Shown here piece by piece: positions 18,363 through 28,600 of a DNA stretch of 64,000 nt. The first letter of the stretch is position 1. The number at the start of each line of letters is the position of its first letter. The DNA is from Legionella bozemanae (GTDB lineage: Bacteria > Pseudomonadota > Gammaproteobacteria > Legionellales > Legionellaceae). The notes below the pieces were generated by a model, which made no database searches, was not told the origin of the DNA, and saw only the letters and a program-made list of their open reading frames with translations. Where the stretch lies: positions 1-64,000 of the forward strand of contig NZ_LBAW01000004.1 of assembly GCF_001648595.1 (NCBI RefSeq), given 5' to 3'. Position numbers and translations under genes: made by a program.

Positions 18363-19268
18363 ATGCGAAGCAAATCCGCTTTTTTCACTTTTTCTCATTA
18401 TGAAATCTTATCAATAGATGACTTTGACTCTATTTTCCGCGATCTCGTATTATCGGCCTATAAGAAACGCTATAAAAGTGTGGCAGATGCTCGACTTTAT
18501 TTGGCTATATCCGGAATAGACTTGGAATCTACAGTCAAAATTCTTTTGGCCATGGAACAAAATGGATTACTCAATACCTCTATAGCTAATTCCATTTTTT
18601 CACCGGTTGGATGTGGTGATATTGCAAATACGTTTTGTAAAATGATAACGGGGGATGAAATGATTTCTTCCGGGAAAGAAACGTGCTCCCTTGTACATCT
18701 TAGTGAAGAACTAGAAAAAGACTTGCCTAAAATTGTTCGTATCGACATACCAGGACATTCCTACGTCATGCTTGCTTGTGAAAAAACATCCCAAGGGGTT
18801 TTAGGATACATTTATCAATCAAATGTAGCTTATGGCATGGAGGACAATTCTTTTTCTCTTGCAGCATGGCTCATGGATTCCAAATCATGTAAAACAAATC
18901 TTTCAAAACATATGCAAAAACTGGCTCTATTGATAAATCCTGCCGTTCCCAGTTTCGATAAAGCAAACATCTATCTTGAATTATATTCCGCCAAACCCAT
19001 AGTTAAGGTGGAAGTCCCTGCAAACATGCACGAAATTATTTCATATATTGATGAGAATATTTTTTTCAGATATAAAATCAAAACAATTCGTGCTAAAGAC
19101 ATGTTACTTATTTCAGAACGAATAAAGAGCATGACCATTCAAAATCCGGCAGAACTGCAGCAGTCTTTGGATACCTATATTGCCAAAATGAAACAAGAAC
19201 TGGAGGATTTTGCTGAATTAACATCTCAACCTGCCACACAGCCCGTACAACAATCTTATCGACAATGA
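18363..19268 (+). CDS. Candidate cysteine-protease-like effector
   Basis: The 301-residue soluble protein has a possible papain-like triad in order and spacing: Cys84 at the start of a helix (SPVGCGDIANTF), His132 at the head of a strand (PGHSYVMLACE) and Asn154 after the next strand (YIYQSNVAYGM). The Cys / GHSYV / YQSN arrangement is seen in several bacterial effector cysteine proteases. The C-terminus has an acidic helix (MKQELEDFAE, 'E-block'-like) before a Gln/Pro tail, which fits a Dot/Icm signal. There is no signal peptide. No family was confirmed by search; the call rests on motif reading. An alternative is an inactive fold of the same type. Confidence 0.62.
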   Translation: MRSKSAFFTFSHYEILSIDDFDSIFRDLVLSAYKKRYKSVADARLYLAISGIDLESTVKILLAMEQNGLLNTSIANSIFSPVGCGDIANTFCKMITGDEMISSGKETCSLVHLSEELEKDLPKIVRIDIPGHSYVMLACEKTSQGVLGYIYQSNVAYGMEDNSFSLAAWLMDSKSCKTNLSKHMQKLALLINPAVPSFDKANIYLELYSAKPIVKVEVPANMHEIISYIDENIFFRYKIKTIRAKDMLLISERIKSMTIQNPAELQQSLDTYIAKMKQELEDFAELTSQPATQPVQQSYRQ

Positions 19269-19336
19269 GTTGAGTCTATTTTTCAATACTGATCGATTAT
19301 GTTACAATGTGGGCAACAATAGATTGGAATTAACCC

Positions 19337-20560
19337 GTGTTTTCCTCAATATCTCCAAAGAATCATCAATGGATAGCCAGTCTTTATTTTTTTCAAAGTA
19401 TACCCTATGTGGTAGTCACTTTGATTGCAACTATTATGTATCAACAATATGGAATGACCAATACTCAGGCTGCTTTTTTAACCAGCCTCTTCATGCTGCC
19501 TTGGACAATTAAGCCTCTATTCGCTCCTTTTCTGGAAAATCTTGCTACGAAAAAAAAATTAACTCTTTATGCTCAAGCAACAGTGACCTTGCTTTTTATC
19601 ATATTGGCATTTTGTGTCGAAAATCCCAACTTTCTTATGGTCAGCTCATTAAGTTTCGCTGCACTTGCCTTTGTTTCTTCACTTCATGATATTGTCTCTG
19701 ATGGTATTTATTTAATTAATTTAAATAGCGAAGAACAAAAAAAATATGTCGCTTTTCGAAGCTTCTTTTATCAAATGGGGCGGTTAGTCATTAAAGGAGG
19801 ATTGTTAGCCTTTATTGGCAACTTAGCCTTGCATTATCAACTTAAGGTATGGCAAATATTTTTTTTCAGCTTGTTTGTGATAGGATTTTTACTCACCTTG
19901 TATCATAAAACCGGAATCCCGGAAAAGCAGACAAAACAAGAGTTAATTAATCTGAATTATCGCCAAATATTTAAAACACTTCTGTTTAATACTTCAATCT
20001 ATCCGATCTTATTCTTCATTTTTTTATACAATTTTTCCGAAGCGCAAATGCAAAAAATTATTCCTTTATTTTTGCTCGACAAAGATGGATTAGGTCTTAA
20101 TTTATATCAGGTAGGACAACTATATGGAATTTCTGGAAGTATATTCTTGATGCTGGGTATTTTTGTATCAGGATGGCTTATTACACATTTTCTACTTGAA
20201 AAATGCCTAAAAAACATGACTTTTTTCTTGCTTCTAGGTCATTTACTTTACCTTTTATTCCCCTTTTTTCATACGAATCATCCACTACTTTATCTTGTCG
20301 TTTTATTGAATCAATTTTCTGTAGGGTTGGCCAATGGGACTTATATGGGATATCTCTTGAAGGTTGCCAATAAAAGTGGTTATCCGATGTCAATGTATAC
20401 CGTCTGTACTTCCATCATGGCTTTAAGTTATGTACTTTTTGGTGCATTAAGTGGCTGGCTAGAACAGCAATTGGGATATTCTGGTTTTTTTCTTTATATT
20501 TTTGCAGCAAATACAACACTAGTCATTATAACCTGCAGAGTGATGAATAAGTATGATTGA
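19337..20560 (+). CDS. MFS transporter, AmpG/PAT-like
   Basis: The 407-residue protein has about 12 hydrophobic helices. The N-terminal QWIASLYFFQSIPYVVV segment and the LHDIVSDGIYLINLN loop resemble the AmpG / acetyl-CoA transporter-like branch of the MFS, where an aspartate-bearing 'D..DG' motif is typical. It begins with GTG at 19337 without a strong ribosome site, so the start is uncertain. It overlaps the following LuxR-type regulator by 8 bases, so the two form one operon. A muropeptide, siderophore-like or signal substrate is possible; I cannot choose among them. Confidence 0.72.
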   Translation: MFSSISPKNHQWIASLYFFQSIPYVVVTLIATIMYQQYGMTNTQAAFLTSLFMLPWTIKPLFAPFLENLATKKKLTLYAQATVTLLFIILAFCVENPNFLMVSSLSFAALAFVSSLHDIVSDGIYLINLNSEEQKKYVAFRSFFYQMGRLVIKGGLLAFIGNLALHYQLKVWQIFFFSLFVIGFLLTLYHKTGIPEKQTKQELINLNYRQIFKTLLFNTSIYPILFFIFLYNFSEAQMQKIIPLFLLDKDGLGLNLYQVGQLYGISGSIFLMLGIFVSGWLITHFLLEKCLKNMTFFLLLGHLLYLLFPFFHTNHPLLYLVVLLNQFSVGLANGTYMGYLLKVANKSGYPMSMYTVCTSIMALSYVLFGALSGWLEQQLGYSGFFLYIFAANTTLVIITCRVMNKYD

Positions 20561-21293
20561 TTTCCTCGTGACGTTAGAAAATGAATTAGTACAAGCATCC
20601 TCGCTGACTGCTTGTGATCACGCCTTGAGTTGTTATTTAAACAAAAAAGGCATTACCACATTTTCATTCACTTATTATGCCTATCATCCAAATTCAGCCA
20701 ATCGCTTAAAATATGATATGTGTTCTGCCAATTTCAAATCCTGGCATCAACATTACCTTACTGAACAATACCATAACATCGACAGTACACTAAATTTTGT
20801 TTACAACAATCATCTGCCGATTTATTGGAATTTAAAACAGCAATTGGCACAAGCAACCACTGAGTCAGAGCGTAAAATGCGCAAAGATTCTATAGAGTTT
20901 GGTGCGGAATCAGGTTTATCAATTCCTATTCACGGTCCGCATAATAATTTTGCAATTTTGTTATTAGTACAAATGCAACATCAACAATGCAATTTACAAG
21001 ATAGTTGTGCCCAATATGAATTCTTTGTTGCAGCACATCACTATTATCACTACATCCAAACTCATCTTTTAGATCAGGTCAGTGAAAAAGAAGCATTTCA
21101 TTTAACCCAACGAGAAATCCAATGCTTATTGTTGATTGCGGAACAACACTCAGTCAAAGAGATGTCACAACGGCTCGAAATCAGTGAGCGAACTATCAAT
21201 TTTCATATTCAAAAAATCAATAAAAAATTAGGTACCAAAAATAAATATCAATCTTTGGCTAAGGCATTGGAATATCAATTATTAACCTTATAA
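20553..21293 (+). CDS. LuxR-family regulator with autoinducer-binding domain (LuxR solo)
   Basis: The 246-residue protein has an N-terminal autoinducer-binding domain (about 15-165) and a C-terminal LuxR HTH (about 182-240, LTQREIQCLLLIAEQHSVKE). The conserved ligand-pocket residues appear in order: Trp64, Tyr68, Asp77, Pro89 and Trp92, in the WxxxY...D...PxxW pattern of acyl-homoserine-lactone receptors. No luxI-type synthase lies in the window, so it is a solo. It overlaps the upstream MFS gene, and a chitinase gene follows after 77 bases. Legionella usually signals with LAI-1, so the ligand may be foreign or different. Control of the neighbours is inferred. Confidence 0.85.
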   Translation: MIDFLVTLENELVQASSLTACDHALSCYLNKKGITTFSFTYYAYHPNSANRLKYDMCSANFKSWHQHYLTEQYHNIDSTLNFVYNNHLPIYWNLKQQLAQATTESERKMRKDSIEFGAESGLSIPIHGPHNNFAILLLVQMQHQQCNLQDSCAQYEFFVAAHHYYHYIQTHLLDQVSEKEAFHLTQREIQCLLLIAEQHSVKEMSQRLEISERTINFHIQKINKKLGTKNKYQSLAKALEYQLLTL

Positions 21294-21370
21294 CCCCTGT
21301 CATAAATAACAGTGGCTACTCACCAATTACAAGCATTAAAATCCAACCACTTGTATATTGGAGAATCATA

Positions 21371-22888
21371 ATGACTTTTTTAAAGAAATTTATGCGATTA
21401 ACCATGCTTGCTGCTTCTCTTATTCCTGCAGTAGCTAATGCAACATTAACCTTATATACCACCAATTGGTCTATGTATGGTCAAAATCCTTATGAATATG
21501 ATGGCGCTTATAAAAATGGTCGGCCTTATGGACAATTGGCTTATGTTTCCAATCCAGAAATGGTTGCCCAATTTAATAAGGCTGATGTCATTGTCTGGAG
21601 CTTTTTACAAGTATGGAATAGCAAAGATCCCAATCAGGCACAGTACCAAATCCCTTCCAGTTGGGATGGTTTAATGCACTTTGCCGATCTCTGGGGTGAG
21701 TTACCTTTAGAGGGCTCCTGGATATCACCCTTACCTCCAGAGACTAAAGATTTCCTTGATTTTTGTGCTGCAAATCAAGGCGCATGTACTTCCGTACAAA
21801 TGAATGGCAACACCGGTCAAAAGGAATTATTTAATTACACCGATCAAAAAGGTGTAGGGCAACTCAATAGTTTTGGTGCTTTTATTCATTCCAAAAAATA
21901 TACCGCAAAACGTATCATTGCCATTGGCGGAGCGAATACGGTAGATAATAAAGGAATCAGTACAGCCACATTTGCCGCGATCTTTGCCAATCAAGATAAA
22001 TTCCTAAATCAATTTAAATCCTGGATGAATCATTTTAAAAATTTAAAGGGAATTGATTATGATTTTGAGCCTCCCATTGATCTGCAAACCGGCGGCCAAT
22101 TACCTCCCGATGTAAACACCTTGGCAGATTACAAACATCTTTTTGATTTAGTTAAAGCCAGTCGACACACTTTGGGAAAAGATACATATATTTCTGTAAC
22201 CATTACTGTGAATAAGGATTATTTGGAAAAAATCAACCAATCAGTTGATGGCGGCTGGTTTAAACAAATTGCAAATTACGCAGACAGTATCAATTTAATG
22301 ACCTATGATTTACATGGCCCGTGGTCACAAAGCGGTGATCCCTATACCGCAGTTCATGCTTATTTAAAACAACCTGATACCAGCCGTAAAGATGAGTTTG
22401 CGATTAACTATGCAACCGACTCCATTACAGAACAGGTTCTTGCATACGGAATGCCCAAAGAAAAATTACAAGTGGGTTTAGCTGCCTATGGACGAGGCTT
22501 TTCTGGAGTGGAAACTGGTGAATATCCCGCCCTTCCTGGCTTTGAACAACCTTGGTCTGGTGCCAGCCATTTTGCTGCTGAATATTCAATACAGGATGGT
22601 CTCTTACCTTATAAAGCCGTAAATAAATTAGTAAATCAACTTAATTATAAGATTTATCACGTGAATGCTTTGGATGAAAATAATAATTCGTTCATTATCG
22701 GTTCTTATCTCTACAATGCAATAGCGAAACAATTTGTTGGCTACCAATCTCCAGAGGTAGTTAAAGCAGTATGCAGATTTATCAAGGACAAGCAACTTAA
22801 AGGCGCTATTATGTGGAGTGCTGATACCGATTTACCAGTTTCTAATCCAAATAGTCTAGTTGCTGCTTATAAAAGTCTCTGTAACTAA
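21371..22888 (+). CDS. Secreted GH18 chitinase-like glycosidase
   Basis: The 505-residue protein has a signal peptide (about 1-25, ending ANA) and a glycoside hydrolase 18 barrel. The catalytic DxxDxDxE signature is seen at residues 229-233 (GIDYDFEPP), with Glu233 as the acid. AIGGA forms the strand-3 motif, INLMTYDLHG the strand-6 motif, and IMWSADTD the strand-8 tryptophan. GGAGAATC precedes the ATG. It should cleave chitin or related GlcNAc polymers after export. It lies directly downstream of the LuxR-solo operon. It is distinct in architecture from the ChiA-like enzyme at 39950. Confidence 0.87.
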   Translation: MTFLKKFMRLTMLAASLIPAVANATLTLYTTNWSMYGQNPYEYDGAYKNGRPYGQLAYVSNPEMVAQFNKADVIVWSFLQVWNSKDPNQAQYQIPSSWDGLMHFADLWGELPLEGSWISPLPPETKDFLDFCAANQGACTSVQMNGNTGQKELFNYTDQKGVGQLNSFGAFIHSKKYTAKRIIAIGGANTVDNKGISTATFAAIFANQDKFLNQFKSWMNHFKNLKGIDYDFEPPIDLQTGGQLPPDVNTLADYKHLFDLVKASRHTLGKDTYISVTITVNKDYLEKINQSVDGGWFKQIANYADSINLMTYDLHGPWSQSGDPYTAVHAYLKQPDTSRKDEFAINYATDSITEQVLAYGMPKEKLQVGLAAYGRGFSGVETGEYPALPGFEQPWSGASHFAAEYSIQDGLLPYKAVNKLVNQLNYKIYHVNALDENNNSFIIGSYLYNAIAKQFVGYQSPEVVKAVCRFIKDKQLKGAIMWSADTDLPVSNPNSLVAAYKSLCN

Positions 22889-22942
22889 TATTCTATAGCA
22901 CTGCCGCAGCAGAACCAGAGAAATATCACGCATATTATCTCA

Positions 22943-22973
22943 ACCGGGTTTCGCTGCGCTGCACCTAGGTTAC
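22943..22973. repeat. REP-like palindrome, family A (half copy)
   Basis: A single arm (CCGGGTTTCGCTGCGCTGCA...) of the repeat that occurs as full hairpins at 38888, 45818, 47902, 52156, 58218 and 60158, and as a decayed copy at 42289. It lies after the GH18 gene. Confidence 0.6.
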
Positions 22974-23060
22974 AAGCCAATTTTGTACGTATTTAAGCCA
23001 GTTAAATAATCAGTTTGCACTATACTATATATATGGGAACAGAAATCGGAGGTATAGAAT

Positions 23061-23276
23061 ATGAATTCACCTATAGAGGACGATCCCTATGAAGCCGTAG
23101 TTAAAATAGATGAAATAGTTATTTCCAAAATAACTGGAAAAAACATCGATGCCTTGAAAATACATTTGAGCGATAAATGTGATTTAGAACATTCAGGAGC
23201 TGCAGGAGAAATTATTGAGCTTGCTACAGGTAAAATCATATACCGATGTTATAAACAAACCATAATAGACAAATAA
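23061..23276 (+). CDS. Small hypothetical protein
   Basis: The 71-residue protein has a good GGAGG site seven bases before its ATG, which is the main evidence that it is real. It is acidic in its first third and has two cysteines (CDLEHSG and YRCYKQ). No membrane helix or known motif is seen. It stands alone between the chitinase gene and the SixA-like gene. A promoter-like TATACTATATAT run lies about 40 bases upstream. Confidence 0.55.
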   Translation: MNSPIEDDPYEAVVKIDEIVISKITGKNIDALKIHLSDKCDLEHSGAAGEIIELATGKIIYRCYKQTIIDK

Positions 23277-23517
23277 ATCTCTGTAATTCTTCGTAACTCC
23301 TCTCCATATTTGTTGCTTTTATTCTTTCAACTTACTATAAATAACCAGATCATTTATAATAAATTTACTTAATCAGAGGAATTGAACATACAAAATTTAT
23401 GCGACTTTCGCAAAGTAACTCATTATTCATTTGCGAATGCAACTACGCGTTAAAAAAACTACGCATAATCGCATTGGACTATAATTAGACTACAATTTCG
23501 GGTAGCAAGGAGCCGCC

Positions 23518-23967
23518 ATGAAAATTTATCTCGTTCAGCATGGAGAAAATTTAGGAAAAGAAACTGACCCCCAACAATCTCTTAGTAAAAAAGGAATAAC
23601 TGACGTTGAGAATTTAGGTCATTTTCTTGCTGAGAAAAAAATAGAAATTAATCGTATGCTCCACAGCAGTAAATATAGAGCCGAGCAAACTGCGGAAATA
23701 TTGGCTTCCAATTTATCTTCAAAGAAGATTGAATTTCGTCAAGGATTGGAACCTCTAGATCCCGTGAGCCCGATCGCAGATGAAATAAACCAGCAACAAC
23801 ACGACATCATGCTCGTAGGGCACATGCCTTTTATGGGTAAACTAATTGGTAAGCTCGTTTTACTCAATGAAGACAGTTCCATTGTTGCCTTTGTTCCTGG
23901 AACTGCCGCTTGTCTTGAGCGAACGGATGAAGGAAAATGGCTTATCAATTGGATTAGGCGCCCTTAG
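23518..23967 (+). CDS. sixA: SixA-like phosphohistidine phosphatase, variant active site
   Basis: The 149-residue histidine phosphatase fits SixA in length, with KYRAEQTAEIL in the substrate-binding region and the second catalytic His in LVGHMPFMGKL. The first motif reads VQHGEN instead of RHG, so the arginine normally next to the phosphorylated His8 is Gln7. SixA removes phosphate from histidine phosphotransfer proteins. A strong AAGGAG site fixes the start. It is monocistronic. The Arg-to-Gln change could alter phosphate binding; activity is uncertain although the fold assignment is secure. Confidence 0.82.
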   Translation: MKIYLVQHGENLGKETDPQQSLSKKGITDVENLGHFLAEKKIEINRMLHSSKYRAEQTAEILASNLSSKKIEFRQGLEPLDPVSPIADEINQQQHDIMLVGHMPFMGKLIGKLVLLNEDSSIVAFVPGTAACLERTDEGKWLINWIRRP

Positions 23968-24026
23968 TCTAAAAACTTTTGCTGACAATTATATATTGAG
24001 CAAAATAAGTATTACATACTCCTAAT

Positions 24027-24788
24027 TTAAGTTTCAAATTCCAACCCACAGATTAACGCATTTGCATACATGTTGCCTGTGCTCAATGGATCGATTACTT
24101 GATCATTGATAGAGCTGAAATGGCCTTTTCCTAAATAGAAAAAGCGATAACCACATTCCAAAGGCACACCACCACGAATAACCCGATTCAATTTGACATG
24201 AATTCCTGCGGTAGCGCTAAATTGTGCCGCATTATCCCTGGAGTAAATCATGTCAGGCAGAGTCTGACCGTCCAGTGAATTCTCTTTAAAATTATGAGCA
24301 TTGATAACATTAGGACCGGCACCTACATCAATAATAAATCCATAATCTGGATTTTTTGTATTCAGTGCAGCACGAGCCATTACGTAAATAGGGAACTGCT
24401 CTAAATTATAATGGTATGATAAATTTTGGAATAAGCCTTCTTGAATTACATAACCATCTACCGAAGTTTTGGCGAGATAATAAGCATTTAGTCCATAAGA
24501 CATATCAAATAATTTAGTATGGTGACCATCTACAAAATAAGCCAGGCCAACTAAATAATTTTCATCAGTGTGATTCGTTACGGTAAAATCATCACCAATC
24601 AACCCGTTAATATTAATGTGCTGCGCTTGACCTTGATGCAGCCAATGACCGCCCGCCTGAATCAGTGCATAGCCATTTCTATGTACAGGGGGATGTGTCT
24701 GAACGTGACCAGCCGAACTTGCTGTTGACGAATATAATCCCAGCAACAATAAAGTGTAGTAAATTTCTTTTTGATTAAAAAACATCAT
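24027..24788 (-). CDS. Outer membrane beta-barrel-like protein
   Basis: The 253-residue protein has a signal peptide (about 1-25, ending SSA) and a beta-strand-rich body with glycine and aromatic alternation (YALIQAGGHWL, YLVGLAYFVDG, DYGFIIDVGAG) ending in ALICGLEFET. This matches the small Legionella-type outer membrane barrel proteins of the OmpW/OmpA-like size class. AGGAAG precedes the tandem ATGs. It is convergent with sixA. The partial gene at 63891 starts with a similar pattern and may belong to the same class. Function is unknown. Confidence 0.68.
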   Translation of the reverse strand: MMFFNQKEIYYTLLLLGLYSSTASSAGHVQTHPPVHRNGYALIQAGGHWLHQGQAQHININGLIGDDFTVTNHTDENYLVGLAYFVDGHHTKLFDMSYGLNAYYLAKTSVDGYVIQEGLFQNLSYHYNLEQFPIYVMARAALNTKNPDYGFIIDVGAGPNVINAHNFKENSLDGQTLPDMIYSRDNAAQFSATAGIHVKLNRVIRGGVPLECGYRFFYLGKGHFSSINDQVIDPLSTGNMYANALICGLEFET

Positions 24789-25010
24789 TCTTCCTATCGA
24801 TCATTTAGCCAAAGGTATTTTTAGTTGTTTCTCTGATTCCAGCCTCTATCCTTAATTTTTTTAATCTACCAACCTCCATTAAGAATTACAACATACTCCC
24901 TTATTAACAAGAATAAACACAATAGCTGTAAAGATATATAATATCAATTATTGCAAGCAAAGCTAATGTATTATTAAATAAACAATTTTACTGGCAAGGA
25001 AGTCCCATCT

Positions 25011-25442
25011 ATGTACAAACAAATTATGGTAGCAGTGGATGATACTAAAGCATCCATTTTAGCATTGAAAGAAGCAATTAAAATCGCAAAAAACCAAAAC
25101 TCCAAGATATGTGTGATTCATATAATTGATACACTATATGAAGGTGATGTCGATCGAGAGGCATTTGTTGAGCTCACCAGAAAACAAGGGCAAGAAGTTT
25201 TAGACTCAATGAGAAAAATACTCAGTCGCTCAAAAGTAGCATTTGAAATGAAACTCACCGAACTCACCCCTTCTAAAGCACAAATTGCCGAAAAACTTGT
25301 TGATGAAGCAGCCGGATTTTCTGCTGACTTAATTGTTATAGGTACTCATGGTCGTCGAGGAATCCATCATATACTCACTGGTAGTGTTGCAGAGGAAGTC
25401 ATACGTATATCCAAAACTCCAGTATTGCTGATTAGGCATTAA
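25011..25442 (+). CDS. Universal stress protein UspA family
   Basis: The 143-residue single-domain USP opens with YKQIMVAVDDTKASILALKEA. It has the ATP-binding-type signature GTHGRRGIHHILTGSVAEEVIR near residues 110-131 (G-2x-G-9x-G(S/T)), followed by TPVLLIRH. It should act as a cytosolic dimer under stress. An AAGGAAG site precedes the start. It is transcribed alone, between a divergent barrel protein gene and the large ART/kinase-like gene. Confidence 0.92.
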   Translation: MYKQIMVAVDDTKASILALKEAIKIAKNQNSKICVIHIIDTLYEGDVDREAFVELTRKQGQEVLDSMRKILSRSKVAFEMKLTELTPSKAQIAEKLVDEAAGFSADLIVIGTHGRRGIHHILTGSVAEEVIRISKTPVLLIRH

Positions 25443-25669
25443 GATTAGAAAATTAATTTATTAAGTTAGAGCCGTTCCATCATACAATTGATACAATAAT
25501 TGTGCATAGAGAGAAATGATTCTTTTCCATTGATTTGATAAATAATTTTTTGCTTTTATATAATTTAAATTAGTTCTCCTCAAAAAAAATTTTAATAATC
25601 ACTTCATTAATCCTTAATAATCCTGTGCTATAAATTATTAGCTCATTAATTACACATATTGGTACGAAT

Positions 25670-28600
25670 ATGCCAGGATTATACTCAAAACAACGAATAA
25701 ATTTCGACACACTGGCTGATACAGATTTGTCACGATATGAGTATTATCGTACTTTGCGTAGTGCCATTGGCTTATCGGCTACCAGCTATTCACAACAACA
25801 AACCACTGATGGTGTAATTTACCAATGGGATAATATTGCTCCAGAAATTGCTCTTGTTATTCTTCAAGAAGCTAAAAAACAAAAAATTAATATTCAAGAT
25901 GAAGTGATTCTCAACATAGGACATGAGGCCTTCCATAAGGAACGCTTAAAAAAAGCAATAGAGAAATTGCAGAGCAATCCACGCTATGCCTTGTTTGTAC
26001 AAAAACTGGCATTACATATTACCGCTAAAAAATCAAACGAACTGACCCTGGAAAATTTAGCGTCAGCGGGGATTTTTTCACTGGAACAATTTGATGAAGT
26101 ATTCAGTCAATTTTTGTATGTACAGAAAAAATTAACCAAGAGTTTCCCTAATTTCGACAAGATAACAGAAGAAGATGATTATTATCAATTCATTGCTTTT
26201 ATGGCCAATGAACCATTATATGAATCATTTCTCCGGTCATTTACCCATTATCTTGCCTCTGAGTTTAATAAAGGAAGAATAAAAGGTACCCATATAGAAG
26301 CGCCTAAAGAAATTGACAATCACTCACTATTAAAATTTTTCCAAGCAATTAGCTATGATTTAAGCTTACAACCACCTAAATCAAGACCACTACCAACAAA
26401 TACCTTATATATCACATTACTCGATGGCAAATTACACTATACGGTCGTTGACCTAAATGGCGCTGAAATTACCGCAACAATTAATTTCAGCGAATGCAAT
26501 TTTATTGTAGATGAAAAAACTACTGAAGAAGAATTAAGAAGTCACTTACCCGAGCTTTTGAAAATCACGTCTCAAAGAGGCCATACTGGGGATATTGCAC
26601 GGAATAATACTGAAACATTAAGAGATAAAGGAATCGCTTTTTTGGAGAGTGATATTGGTACAAGCTTATTTTTATCTCATTTGCCGGCAATCGACCTAGT
26701 TAAGGATGAAGGGTATCAATTTACTCTTTATCAGTGGCTAAATCAGGGAAATTTGGAGCGCTTAAAAGATCTCTTGGTTGCTGGAGCATGTCAGCGCTAT
26801 AACCAAACGCTGGATACTTGGATAAAACAAATAAAAGAACCCGCAGAAATAAATGAAGAATGTGAAAAAGAAATTGATTCAGTTGCTGAATTAATGAAGG
26901 AAATCACTGCACTAATCGCTAGCATTGATGATAATCCAAACGCAAAAGATGCAGAACTGGATGAGAAAATAACTCAGTTGATCATTCATTTAAAGGAAAT
27001 TAAAAAATTTTACAGCAACACTCCACTTTTAAAGCCTGGGGATCAGTTTCCTTCAACAGCAGGTAATTTTGAAAATTTTATCAAAAAAATCCTGTTTCTT
27101 ACATGCGATGATAAGGTAACTCAATATGTCCCAGACAATCAGGATACAGATAAAATTTGGAAATTGAATTTAGTAAATTTGGTTAATGGATTGGTAAGTG
27201 ATAGAAATTTTGTTACAGCTCGTGATACAAAAGACAAGAAAGGACAATCTTTTTTAATAGATGAATCAGGTCTTGTTTTACCTCCTCCGCTCGTTTTTAG
27301 AGAACAGCTCAAAAGAAAACTTACAACATATCTTAAAAATGATGTGCATCATTATCATACAGTACAAAGTTATCAAAATGATAACTTGAATATGACTCAA
27401 GCACCCGTTGTTTTTAGAGGAGCGCACCTAACTGACTCATTAGAAGAGACCGTATTTTTTGCCAAGAAAATGACCAGGACTGGGGAATACTCTGCTGACG
27501 GTCATTTATTGTCTGGACAAGAAAATAATGTTAAAAAACATGAAATTCGCTCCGGAGCAGCCGCTACTTTGGCCACTACAGGGATGGGTGGAACACGTTC
27601 AGTTACAGATAAATTTGATATAGCCCTCAAATTTGGTGGTATGAAAGATGTAAAAATTCTCTACATCGTTCGTGGAAAAGAATCATTTCATTCTCAACCT
27701 TTTGCAGAAATTGTAGGTAAGTCGAATTTAGGTGAAATTGCTTATACGCATGTTAATCCTCATGATTATGTCATGACAATTCTCTATAACCGAGATAATG
27801 AAATACTTGATGTTATTCCTGGAAATTTAAATGGAGAAATTCAAGGCATAAGCGAATTTACCAAAGAAGTGATTCATGCGGGAATTGAATTTTACAATAA
27901 AAAAAATGGCGACCCCAAGGCACCCACCGCCCCCGTGAAGCTGCCAACTCCTCCCAGACAAGAACATAGGACAGTCATTCCTCTTTCTAAGGAAAAGCCG
28001 TTGCTGGATATCCTTCATTCTCATAAAACAGAATCGACTTCATCAGTTAAAGAAACAAAACCCTATGGAAAAAAATTGGATAGCATCAGGATCATGCGAG
28101 ATACTCGTGAAGGTCATAAAACACTTTCACTAGAAACATTGCGCTCTGAAGTAGAAGCCGTTATACCACAAGGAAAAGAACTAGCTCCACCTGAGGGTTC
28201 ATTTAAATTAGTTCCTGGAAGATTAGGTAAGGTGAGGGAAACTGCTGTTGAACACTTCAATATGAGACATGTTATAACACTCAAAGGTTTTAATCGATGG
28301 AGTCATCAGGAAAGGAAATTACAGGAAACATATAATCGTATATTACAACCTACTTTTATGGAAGGTGACATTCAGAAACAACTAGAACATGCCAATGTCG
28401 CTCATGAAGAGTGGTTAACTGATGTCCTAGTACCTAGATTGCAAACAGCATTGATGCTTCATCTCTCTGCCCGATTAATTACAGATTACCAAGTTGATAC
28501 GGAAGAGGTGAACGCGCTGGCACAAAAATTATTTCATGAAATCTTGAAATCAAGCACTCATTATCCAAAACTCACATCGAATTGGTCCCAAATCTACGCG

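Noticed and set aside
25592..25634. PmrA-box-like half-sites upstream of the giant effector (TTAAT and TTCAT 11 bases apart)
   Set aside because: One half-site is mismatched and the distance to the -10-like TATAAA is about twice that of the two good sites. TTAAT is frequent in such AT-rich DNA.
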